In this document: piece after piece, positions 25,402 through 32,497 of the stretch
Layout of the letters: each line of letters begins with the position of its first letter
Numbering within the stretch: the first letter of the stretch is position 1
Source: UBA9160 sp035489755
Lineage (GTDB): Bacteria > Myxococcota_A > UBA9160
Direction: 5' to 3'
NCBI GenBank assembly: GCA_035489755.1
Contig: DATGZK010000093.1
Location: 56,336 to 120,335 of the forward strand
Length of the DNA stretch: 64,000 nucleotides
Notes under the pieces: generated by a model
What the model was told of the DNA's origin: nothing
The model's input: the letters and a program-made list of their open reading frames with translations, nothing else
Databases searched by the model: none
Made by a program: the position numbers and the translations under genes

Positions 25402-25681
25402 AGGCTCTTCATTGCCACCGCGCGGCTCGAAGCTCGCTCAAGGGCTTCGGCGCCGAAGGAGGTTTCACCGGCGAAGGGCGACGGTCGTGGCGTTGCCCGC
25501 GGGCCGTTGTGTTTCGCCTTCATAGCGCCCTCGGCCTGCCAGGGGGTGACGCAGCATTGAGGATCAAATGTCGATTGCGTGAGCACACTTCATGGATTAT
25601 TCGCTTGGACGACACCTTGGCCCCACGCAATTGTCGCCGGACGGTGGTGGAATCCGGATCCTTCCGTGGAGGTGATCCATT

Positions 25682-26515
25682 CTGCGCGTCCTCGTCGTGG
25701 ATCCCGAGCCGTCTTCGGTCGAGGCGACCCGGCGGGCCCTCGAGGCCGCGGGCCTCGAGGTGCAGACCGCGGCCTCCAGCCGCGATGCCCTCGCTCTCTT
25801 GCAGCGAGAGGTTCCGGATCTCCTCGTGCTGGAAATGCTGCTTCCGGACCTCTCGGGACTCGGCCTTTGCCGCACGATCCGCGAAGAGCCGCGTCTTGCG
25901 CGCCTTCCCATCGTGATGCTGACGTCCGCCAATGCAGAGATGGATCGGGTGGTCGCGTTCGAGGTGGGAGTCGATGATTTCGTCTCGAAGCCCTTCCATC
26001 CGCGGGAGCTTGCCCTGAGGGTCCAGGCGATCTTACGCAGGACACTGCGCTCGGTGCTTCACGGCGATCCACCGAGTCTGCTTCGCTTCCGCGGGCTTTC
26101 GCTCGACCCGCAGCAGCGCAGCGCCTATGTCGAAAGCAAGCCCGTCGCGCTCACGGCCAAGGAGTTTGATGTGCTGGCGACGCTGATGCGCCACGCCGGA
26201 CGGGTGCTTGGCCGCGAGCAAATTCTAGAAGAGGTCTGGGGCGAGCAGTCCGGGAAGACCGTGCGTGTCGTGGATACGCACGTCAAATGGATTCGTCGCA
26301 AGCTCGGAGCAGCAAGCGACTCCATTGAGACGCTACGCGGTGTCGGCTATCGTTTCTCCGACCGAACGGTCGAAAACCCGGAAGCGCGGGTGCCTCAGCC
26401 CAGCCCGGGTAGCATCGCAGGCGAAAACCCTTCGGCAGACGCTTCTGGAACGAGGCCGCTTCCTGCAACCAGCCAAAACTCTCTCTCGCCTTCTCGATCA
26501 CGTCCACCGGTGTAA
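25682..26515 (+). CDS. OmpR-family response regulator with a degenerate receiver
   Basis: 277 residues from CTG 25682. No ATG, GTG or TTG lies between the in-frame stop at 25673 and GTG 25697, and that GTG would delete the first receiver strand. GGAGGTGA at 25668-25675 precedes CTG, giving the typical start MRVLVVDPEPSS (ATT 25679 is an alternative). The phospho-acceptor Asp is replaced by Glu (LLVLEMLLPD, residue 51). The acidic pocket is D-P-E, while Thr81 and Lys103 are kept. A winged-helix output domain follows (LTAKEFDVLATLMRHAGRVL..VVDTHVKWIRRKLG..GVGYRF) and then a 45-residue Pro/Ser-rich tail. No kinase gene is adjacent. The domain content implies DNA binding without normal phosphorylation control. 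Confidence 0.82.
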   Translation: MRVLVVDPEPSSVEATRRALEAAGLEVQTAASSRDALALLQREVPDLLVLEMLLPDLSGLGLCRTIREEPRLARLPIVMLTSANAEMDRVVAFEVGVDDFVSKPFHPRELALRVQAILRRTLRSVLHGDPPSLLRFRGLSLDPQQRSAYVESKPVALTAKEFDVLATLMRHAGRVLGREQILEEVWGEQSGKTVRVVDTHVKWIRRKLGAASDSIETLRGVGYRFSDRTVENPEARVPQPSPGSIAGENPSADASGTRPLPATSQNSLSPSRSRPPV

Positions 26516-26517
26516 CC

Positions 26518-26699
26518 AGTATTCAGGTGGGCGCCGCCAAGCTGGGCGGCGATGTATCCCGGAGTCTCTCACCGAGACAGATCTCCGCGAGCCACAGCCC
26601 CAAGAGTTACCGCAGGGTTGAAGTGCGTGCCGCAGACACCGCCGCAGCTCACGATCGGGCGACGAGCGCCGCACCCGCCGCCGGTCAGCGCGGTCCAAC
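26518..26699 (-). pseudogene. Aquaporin (MIP family) remnant with in-frame stop
   Basis: Directly after the Acr3 stop, the leftward frame reads GTHFNPAVTLGAVARGDLSR, then TGA, then ETPGYIAAQLGGAHLNTG in the same frame. This is the first half of a MIP channel: helix 2, the NPA box, and the YIAAQLxGA start of helix 3. TM1 is missing, the second half is absent, and the TGA breaks the frame. Aquaglyceroporins (AqpS) are common last members of ars operons, where they conduct arsenite, so the position supports the call. It is about 60 codons of decayed sequence. Confidence 0.7.
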
Positions 26700-27791
26700 T
26701 CAAACCGCCGGCGCTAGGAACCAGTGACGAGTCCGGTTGCAGAAGGTGCACACCGAGAGCATCACCGGCACCTCGACCAGCACGCCGACGACTGTCGCGA
26801 GGGCAGCTCCAGACCCGGCTCCATAGAGAGCGATTGCGGTCGCCACGGCGAGCTCGAAGAAGTTGCTCGCCCCAATCAGTGCCCCGGGTGCTGCCACGTT
26901 GTGCGGGACCCGAAGCAGCTTCATGAGCGTGTACGCCAGACCCGCATTGAGGTAGACCTGAACCAGGATCGGGACGGCGATGAGGATCACGTCCAAGAAA
27001 CGGCTCGTCAGGTTCTCCGCCTGGAATGCGAAGATCAGAATCAGCGTGCCGAGCAGTGCCGCGGTCGTCACTGGTTGAAATGCCGGAAGGAGCCGCCGTT
27101 CGAACCACGCGCGCCCCCGAGCCTTCACTCCCAGCATCCGAAGGAGACTCCCCACGGACAGAGGGATCACGATGAAGATGCCCACCGACCACACGAGCAC
27201 CTGGAAGGGGACGGTGAGCCCACTGGTTCCACTCACGAGCAATGTCACGAGCGGTGCAAAGAGAAGGAGCATGATGAGGTCGTTCAGGGATACCTGGACC
27301 AACGTGTAAGCCGCGTCACCGTCCGTGAGATAGGACCAGACAAAAACCATTGCGGTGCAGGGGGCAGCCCCGAGAATGATCACACCCGCGAGATATTGAC
27401 TGGCAAGGTCAGGCCCGATCCAGGGCCGAAACAGATGCCGGAAGAAGAGCCAGCCGAGGAAGGCCATCGAGAACGGCTTCACGAGCCAATTCACGAAGAG
27501 TGTTACCAGAATGCCCGTGGGGCGACGTCGTACCTCGAGCACGCTGGCAAGATCGATCCGCATCATCATCGGCGTGATCATGAGCCAAATCAGTACCGCG
27601 ATTGGGATATTGATCTGGCTGCTGCGCCCGAACTCGAGTCGACGAAGTGCATCCGTGAGGCTCGGAAGACTCTTCCCGAACGCGATGCCGATGGCCATGC
27701 ACGCGACCACCCAGACCGAGAGCCATCGAGCGAAGAAGTCGAGCCGTCGAGGAGCGGAGCTCTCGATAGCACCCGGTACGACCTCGATCAC
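26700..27791 (-). CDS. acr3: Arsenite efflux transporter Acr3
   Basis: 363 residues from GTG 27791 inside a GTGA overlap with arsC. Ten TM helices of the BART superfamily. The essential Cys of TM4 is in LGAAPCTAMVFVWSY, and the conserved acidic residue of TM9 is in GASNFFELAVATAI. It expels As(III) made by the reductase encoded immediately upstream. Third gene of the arsR1-arsC-acr3 unit; a broken aquaporin follows. Confidence 0.95.
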   Translation of the reverse strand: MIEVVPGAIESSAPRRLDFFARWLSVWVVACMAIGIAFGKSLPSLTDALRRLEFGRSSQINIPIAVLIWLMITPMMMRIDLASVLEVRRRPTGILVTLFVNWLVKPFSMAFLGWLFFRHLFRPWIGPDLASQYLAGVIILGAAPCTAMVFVWSYLTDGDAAYTLVQVSLNDLIMLLLFAPLVTLLVSGTSGLTVPFQVLVWSVGIFIVIPLSVGSLLRMLGVKARGRAWFERRLLPAFQPVTTAALLGTLILIFAFQAENLTSRFLDVILIAVPILVQVYLNAGLAYTLMKLLRVPHNVAAPGALIGASNFFELAVATAIALYGAGSGAALATVVGVLVEVPVMLSVCTFCNRTRHWFLAPAV

Positions 27792-28306
27792 CGATTCTTC
27801 TCCACGCTGGGAGGCTCCTTGCCAATCGCCTCCACCGCATGCGTGAGGCTAAATCGGTCGAGCTTCTGGATCGGAATCTCCACGAAGAGTTGAATCCGCC
27901 GCGCAAGCGTCAGATAGACCTGCCTGAAGTACCTGAGCTCTTCTTCCTTCGGCCCGACGAAAGCCGCAGGATCTAGAACGCCCCAGTGCGCCGTCACGGG
28001 CTGGCCCGGCCATACTGGGCAAGACTCGCCCGCGGCCGCGTCGCAAACCGTGAAGACGAAGTCGAGCGGCTCGGCGCCTGGCCGCGCGAAGACGTCCCAG
28101 GACTTACTGGAGAGCGTGGTTGTGTCGTAGCCCATGGAGCCCAGCAACGCGAGCGTGGTGGGATGGACTGCACCCTTCGGGTGGCTCCCCGCGCTATGGG
28201 CTTGGAACCGGCCGCCGCCAAGACGATTGAGCAGGCATTCCGCCATGACGCTCCGCGCGGAGTTCCCTGTGCAGAGAAACAAGACTTGGTAGAGCCGACT
28301 TGACAC
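27788..28306 (-). CDS. arsC: Arsenate reductase, low-molecular-weight phosphatase (thioredoxin) type
   Basis: 172 residues from GTG 28306 after AAGGGAGA. The CX5R nucleophile loop is LCTGNSARS near residue 12. The two further redox Cys of the thioredoxin-coupled family are seen in FTVCDAAAGESCPVW (about 82 and 89), and a DPAAF-type general-acid loop follows (WGVLDPAAFVG). The C-terminal extension beyond about 140 is longer than in pI258 ArsC. It reduces As(V) to As(III) in the cytoplasm, which Acr3 then exports. Confidence 0.94.
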   Translation of the reverse strand: MSSRLYQVLFLCTGNSARSVMAECLLNRLGGGRFQAHSAGSHPKGAVHPTTLALLGSMGYDTTTLSSKSWDVFARPGAEPLDFVFTVCDAAAGESCPVWPGQPVTAHWGVLDPAAFVGPKEEELRYFRQVYLTLARRIQLFVEIPIQKLDRFSLTHAVEAIGKEPPSVEKNR

Positions 28307-28485
28307 GGCGAGTCTCCCTTAGCGAACGGCCGGACCGGAGCAGGCCGTGCGTTGGCTTCCCGCCTCGGCTCCGAACAAGCCGCACTCGGGGCGCGTCCGC
28401 TCGCAACGGACGACATGAATGTGCAAGCGAGTCACACCATACCCCGACTATCAGGTGGTCGATCTTCTTGGGGTCTGCACTCCGG

Positions 28486-28869
28486 CTAGCGCCGAGCTCT
28501 CTCCGCGCGCCTCACGTCAGATTTCACGTCGGTACCGGGAAGAGCGAGAGCGTCGCGGAGTTCCGCCATTCGCTCCGGGACAATGCGGTAGTAGACCCAG
28601 CTCGCCCGACGTTGCCGCGCCAAGAGCCCCGCCTCGTGCAAGAGCTTCAAGTGGTGACTCACGGTCGGCTGCGAGAGTCCTAGAGGCTTCGTGAAGTGGC
28701 AGACGCAAGCTTCGCCGGAAGGCTGTGCCGCGATCAGGCTCAGAAGGCGGAGGCGCGCCGGGTCGGCGATCGCCTTGAAGATGCCGGCCAACTCTTCGGC
28801 GTCCACCCTTCCCAAACGGCTCTGAAGCACTGGAGCACAGCGCCAAGCGCGCGGGGTCGGAATCGACAT
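28486..28869 (-). CDS. arsR: ArsR-family repressor 1 (CVC metal site)
   Basis: 127 residues from ATG 28869. Winged HTH: FKAIADPARLRLLSLIA, then recognition helix LSQPTVSHHLKLLHEAGLL and wing RRASWVYYRI. The classical As(III) site of E. coli-type ArsR is present as ACVCHF just before the recognition helix. A perfect palindrome (GTCAATATTGAC) lies three bases upstream of the start codon and is the likely autoregulatory operator. It heads the arsC-acr3 unit 179 bases downstream. Confidence 0.92.
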   Translation of the reverse strand: MSIPTPRAWRCAPVLQSRLGRVDAEELAGIFKAIADPARLRLLSLIAAQPSGEACVCHFTKPLGLSQPTVSHHLKLLHEAGLLARQRRASWVYYRIVPERMAELRDALALPGTDVKSDVRRAERARR

Positions 28870-28871
28870 CA

Positions 28872-28883
28872 GTCAATATTGAC
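28872..28883. promoter_or_regulatory. Probable ArsR1 operator
   Basis: Perfect 12-base palindrome GTCAATATTGAC immediately before the arsR1 start codon. AT-rich dyads with TCAA/TTGA half sites are typical of ArsR/SmtB operators, and this is the only such site in the GC-rich spacer. Confidence 0.8.
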
Positions 28884-28968
28884 AAACTTCGAAATCACCT
28901 GCAAACCGCGCCAGACGATGCTCGAGTGCGCAGCTCTCATCGCTTGCGGCGTTCCGCGTCTCAGCACT

Positions 28969-29757
28969 CTACGCGTGGGCAGCCTCCACCGCGAGTCTCC
29001 GCTCGATCCGCTCAAGCACGGCGCGTTGCTGCTGATTGAGCTCATCCACTCTCGCGTGCAGGGCCATGATTTCCATCTCAGCCTTCAGATTGACCTCGTA
29101 GTCGCTGCGAGCAGCAAAACGATCGCGTGCGGCGAGGCGATTCTGACTCATCATAATGATGGGCCCCTGCAGGGCAGCGACGCAGTTCAGCAGGAGATTG
29201 AGCAGCAAGAACGGATATGGGTCGAATGGACCCGGCGTCGCAGAGTTGTAGAAGAGCCAAGTGAGGAGCAATGTCGCGGAGAGGCCGATGAAGGACCAAC
29301 TCCCCCCGAACCGGGCGACGCGGTCGGCCAGCCGATCGGCCACGCTGAGCTGCCGGTCGAAGTCTGCATCGTAGTCTCGAGCGATAGGCTCGTGCTCCAA
29401 AAGCTTCGAGAGGACGCAGCACTCGGCCTCCCCGAGCTGCGACACCTGAGCATCGAGCGTTCTTACGCTGGAATCATGGCTGCGCGCAGGCGTGAGGACC
29501 GCTCCCCGCTCGGAGAGCCGAAGGAGAAGGCGCGTGACTCCGATTGCCACCATGGCGCCGCCGGCGGCAGCGGCCGCGTGCATGAGCATGGGACTCGCAG
29601 GCGTCAGGCCAACTCGCAAAGAGAGGCACCCGCTCAGCGCGCCCCCCAGAGTCCCGAGGCTCACACTTCCCAGCAGGCCGTAGCGGCGTCCCTTACCCAC
29701 GGAGTGCGAGATCCCTCCGACCACGATGCCCGTGAGCCACCAGATGACGATGTGCAT
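28969..29757 (-). CDS. GlsB/YeaQ-like membrane domain fused to DUF1003
   Basis: 262 residues with AGGAGG before ATG 29757. Residues 1-80 form a three-helix Gly-rich module (IVIWWLTGIVVGGISHSVGKG..LLGSVSLGTLGGALSG) like the transglycosylase-associated/GlsB family. The second half is DUF1003: DRLADRVARFGGSWSFIGL, two TM helices, PYPFLLLNLLLNCVAALQGPIIMMSQNR and a polar helical tail. Both are stress-associated membrane families of unknown biochemistry. It sits between the two arsenic modules, in their orientation. A Cys pair in the linker (EAECCVLSK) is noteworthy in an arsenic context but unproven. Confidence 0.85.
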   Translation of the reverse strand: MHIVIWWLTGIVVGGISHSVGKGRRYGLLGSVSLGTLGGALSGCLSLRVGLTPASPMLMHAAAAAGGAMVAIGVTRLLLRLSERGAVLTPARSHDSSVRTLDAQVSQLGEAECCVLSKLLEHEPIARDYDADFDRQLSVADRLADRVARFGGSWSFIGLSATLLLTWLFYNSATPGPFDPYPFLLLNLLLNCVAALQGPIIMMSQNRLAARDRFAARSDYEVNLKAEMEIMALHARVDELNQQQRAVLERIERRLAVEAAHA

Positions 29758-29811
29758 GGGTTCCTCCTGTGCAGAGGCGCCATGTCAGCGCCTTCCCCGA
29801 GCGCGCAGGAC

Positions 29812-31227
29812 CTAACCCCGAACACCCGCGACTCGTTTCCGAGGGCCTGCGTCATCTGCACCCGGCTTGCGCGCGGAAATGGTGAGCGAGCGAACGGTGG
29901 CGCCGACCTCCTTCACGTCGATCCCGAGCTTGGCCGCCTGCTCCCGCAGCTCGTCGGGGATCATCGTCGCCGCGAGCTCGCCGAAGTTCTTGTCGCTCAC
30001 GACTTTCACATCCACCAAGCCGCTGCTCCTCACGGTGCGCAGATAGTCCTCACGCAGTGCGGCCCCTGCGACGCAGCCGGTGTAGGCGGCGACGCTGGCA
30101 GCGATGAAATCTGGGAGCGGGCGCTCAAGCACGATGTCGCTGATGATGACACGACCTTCAGGACGCAGAACTCGGGCGACCTCGCGATAGACCGCCGCTT
30201 TGTCGGGAACGAGATTGATCACGCAGTTAGAGATCACGACCTCGACGCTGTTGTCTTCCACTGGGAGGGCTTCAATGCGCCCCTCGCGAAATTCCACGTT
30301 CTGGTAGCCGCCCGCTGCCGCGTTGCGCCGCGCCCGCTCGAGCATCTCCGGCGTCATGTCGACGCCGATCACGCGGCCCGTCGGGCCGACCTCTCGGGCG
30401 GCAAGGAACGCGTCGAATCCCGCTCCAGAGCCGAGGTCGAGCACGGTCTCGCCCGGCTGGAGCGCGGCAATCGTGAGCGGGGCGCCGCAACCGAGTCCCA
30501 GGTTGGCGCCGTCGGGCACCGCTTCGATCGCCGTGCGCTCGTAGCCGAGTCGGGCAGCGATGTCCGCCGGCTGCGGTCCACAGCACCCCGCCTCAGGAAG
30601 CGGCGCACCCGCCCGCGCGATCGTGCCGTATCGATCCTGCACGACGGCGTGTACGTCGGGCTGGGCGAAAGTGGTCGCACCGGAGTCTCCCGCAACCTCC
30701 TCCCGGGAGGCGAACCCGGATGCCACGCTCTTGGGCTCGGTGGCCGCGCCGCAGCAGGCCGCTGGCTGGGCTTCGGTCTTGGCTGCCGACGAGCCTGTCC
30801 GAGTCTCACCCGAGGAGGCACAGCGCGCAGCGCTCCCGCGCGGCGTCGGATCCTCTCCGAACGTCGTCAGCGCTCCGAAGGTGCGGAACGTTTCCCATCG
30901 AACGCCCTGCGGATCCGCGACCCATGCCTTGTCAGAGCGCGCGTAGCAACAAGCTGCATCCTTCTGCTCCAAGACCTCCTGGCCCGCCGAGTGAAGTCGT
31001 TCTGCAACCTCCCGGAGCTCACCTTCGCTCTCCACCTGGAGGCCAAGATGATCGAGTCCCGGTGCTTGCCCTCGCCTGGAAATCGCGAAGTTGACGCGCG
31101 GATCGTCCAGCATCCACTTGGCGTAGTCTCCCTCGAGCACGCTCGGACGGACGCCGAAGAGCGTCGAATAGAAGCGGACCGAATCGGCCAGGTCTTCAAC
31201 GGCGACGTGAACGTGCAGACGCTTCAT
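29812..31227 (-). CDS. ArsI C-As lyase domain fused to ArsM arsenite methyltransferase
   Basis: 471 residues from ATG 31227 after AAGGAG. Residues 1-120 are a VOC/ArsI domain: His5 (LHVHVAVEDL), His60 (GLDHLGLQV), vicinal Cys93-Cys94 (ACCYARSDKAW) and Glu112 (WETF) match the Fe(II) and substrate ligands of characterised ArsI. A Cys-containing Ser/Ala linker (AACCG at about 157) joins it to ArsM from about 195: GCCGP, GLGCGAP (Cys247), SAM motif VLDLGSGAGFDAFLA, SNCVINL (Cys335) and YTGCVAGA (Cys385). ArsM methylates As(III); ArsI cleaves the C-As bond of methylarsenite. The start lies inside arsR2, so the two genes are coupled. Confidence 0.92.
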   Translation of the reverse strand: MKRLHVHVAVEDLADSVRFYSTLFGVRPSVLEGDYAKWMLDDPRVNFAISRRGQAPGLDHLGLQVESEGELREVAERLHSAGQEVLEQKDAACCYARSDKAWVADPQGVRWETFRTFGALTTFGEDPTPRGSAARCASSGETRTGSSAAKTEAQPAACCGAATEPKSVASGFASREEVAGDSGATTFAQPDVHAVVQDRYGTIARAGAPLPEAGCCGPQPADIAARLGYERTAIEAVPDGANLGLGCGAPLTIAALQPGETVLDLGSGAGFDAFLAAREVGPTGRVIGVDMTPEMLERARRNAAAGGYQNVEFREGRIEALPVEDNSVEVVISNCVINLVPDKAAVYREVARVLRPEGRVIISDIVLERPLPDFIAASVAAYTGCVAGAALREDYLRTVRSSGLVDVKVVSDKNFGELAATMIPDELREQAAKLGIDVKEVGATVRSLTISARKPGADDAGPRKRVAGVRG

Positions 31228-31603
31228 GGTGGTCTCCTTCTGTGAGATGGCGGACGGAGGCTCCGCGCGGCTTGCGTTTCGCGGGAGCCGACTGACCAGA
31301 GGGCGCGACGCAGCGTGGATCGCCGGCGCAGCAGTTCTCCAGGAGATAGGCGACAAGCCTGCTCATCGCCTCGTAGTCGGCGAAATAGATGAGTGAACGC
31401 CCCTCACGCCGGCAGCGCACGAGCTCGGCGCCCTTCAACTGGGCCAGGTGGAAGGACAGGGTCGGGCCGGGGAGCCCGAGCTCCTCGGCAATCTCGCCGG
31501 CCGCCCGACCGTTGGGACCCGCTTGCACCAGCACGCGAAAGACCTGGAGGCGGGATTCCTGCGCCAAAGCGCCAAGGGCCGCGAGTGCTGCGATCATTTC
31601 CAT
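31196..31603 (-). CDS. arsR: ArsR-family repressor 2 (C-terminal CC-x5-C site)
   Basis: 135 residues from ATG 31603 (ATG 31597 also possible); the longer open frame upstream crosses the operator. HTH: LAQESRLQVFRVLVQ and LGLPGPTLSFHLAQLKGAELV with wing REGRSLIYFADY. As(III) ligands are at the C-terminus: ENCCAGDPRC has the CC-x5-C spacing of Acidithiobacillus-type ArsR, unlike ArsR1. The final 30 codons past this site overlap the ArsI-ArsM start by 32 bases, ensuring coupled synthesis. Confidence 0.93.
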   Translation of the reverse strand: MEMIAALAALGALAQESRLQVFRVLVQAGPNGRAAGEIAEELGLPGPTLSFHLAQLKGAELVRCRREGRSLIYFADYEAMSRLVAYLLENCCAGDPRCVAPSGQSAPAKRKPRGASVRHLTEGDHHEASARSRRR

Positions 31604-31608
31604 ATTTC

Positions 31609-31626
31609 CAAATATATAGATATTTG
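31609..31626. promoter_or_regulatory. Probable ArsR2 operator
   Basis: Perfect inverted repeat CAAATAT-4-ATATTTG beginning six bases before the arsR2 start codon. It is strikingly AT-rich in GC-rich DNA and differs in sequence from the ArsR1 site, suggesting independent control of the two arsenic modules. Confidence 0.8.
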
Positions 31627-31859
31627 AGGCGGTGTCAAGAATTCCCCTGCGGGCGGCTGCCTTTCGGGAGCCATGAGCGAAACCGGTTCCCGTGGACACG
31701 TCACGGAGACCTTTGGGGCGGACCCGCATCGAAGCGAGTGAAGTAGGTATTTGCTTGCGGAACTTTCTGGGATCACACGGATTATCGCTCAAGCCTCGAC
31801 TCGAGCGCCGCAGAGTCGCATGCAAAGGATCTGTGCTGAAAAAGGACTCCAGCCAAACG

Positions 31860-32363
31860 CTATGAGAGCTCCTTCTGGAACCACCCCACATCCCACCAGC
31901 GGTCAAACTTCCGCCCGACCTCCCGGATCACGCCCACCGGGGTAAAGCCGAGCTTCCGGTGGAGCGCGACCGATGCGTCGTTCGGGAGGGTAATGCCGCC
32001 GATGGCGCGATGAATATCTTCGCCCTGCAGGAGATCGAACAACGCCCCGTAGAGTTGGGTCCCGATGCGCTTGCCCTTCGATGCTGGGTCGAGATAGATC
32101 GAGGTCTCGATCGTTGGATCGTAGGCGGCGCGCTCGTGAAAGCGGCGGCTGTTCGCCCAGCCGACTGCGCTGCCGTCGCACTCCGCCACAAGGATTCGGT
32201 AGCGGCCCGTCGTCGCGAATTGGGCGAGCCACGGCCTCCGCCCTTCCACGGTGTACGGCTCGACTTCGAAGGTGATGGCGGTCTCACGGATATAGTAGTT
32301 ATAGATCTCCGTAAGCCGCGGGAGATCCTTCTCCTGCGCGGGCCGGATGACAAGCTCACCCAG
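31860..32363 (-). CDS. GNAT acetyltransferase, ArsN1/PAT-like
   Basis: 167 residues if started at CTG 32363, six bases after the strong AAGGGAGGAG; GTG 32384 and TTG 32411 are in frame but have no ribosome site. The sequence then begins MGELVIRPAQEKD, as usual for the family. Phosphinothricin/arsinothricin-type signatures: IYNYYIRETAITFEVEP, the CoA loop SIYLDPASKGKRIGTQLY, and ALHRKLGFTPVGVIREVGRKFDRWWDV. ArsN1 detoxifies arsinothricin by N-acetylation and typically sits in ars islands, which fits here. Other amine substrates such as phosphinothricin or methionine sulfone cannot be excluded. Confidence 0.82.
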   Translation of the reverse strand: MGELVIRPAQEKDLPRLTEIYNYYIRETAITFEVEPYTVEGRRPWLAQFATTGRYRILVAECDGSAVGWANSRRFHERAAYDPTIETSIYLDPASKGKRIGTQLYGALFDLLQGEDIHRAIGGITLPNDASVALHRKLGFTPVGVIREVGRKFDRWWDVGWFQKELS

Positions 32364-32497
32364 CTTCTTCTCCTCCCTTCGCACTGCTTGGCACTGCAGG
32401 CACGCCCACAAGGCTCTCCAACTTCACTTCCACCTTCACGATACAAAGAGGCGTTGGCCTTGGGGAGCCCTGTGCGGAGAGAGACACAGCCCGCGTG

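Noticed and set aside
25398..25523. A 41-codon frame (MKAKHNGP...) overlapping the sigma-like gene by GTGA
   Set aside because: No ribosome site of quality, no recognisable domain and very short; kept only as a remark.
28696..31245. An 849-codon open frame on the + strand opposite DUF1003 and ArsI::ArsM
   Set aside because: It mirrors real genes on the other strand, has no domain-like sequence, and is caused by codon bias in GC-rich DNA.
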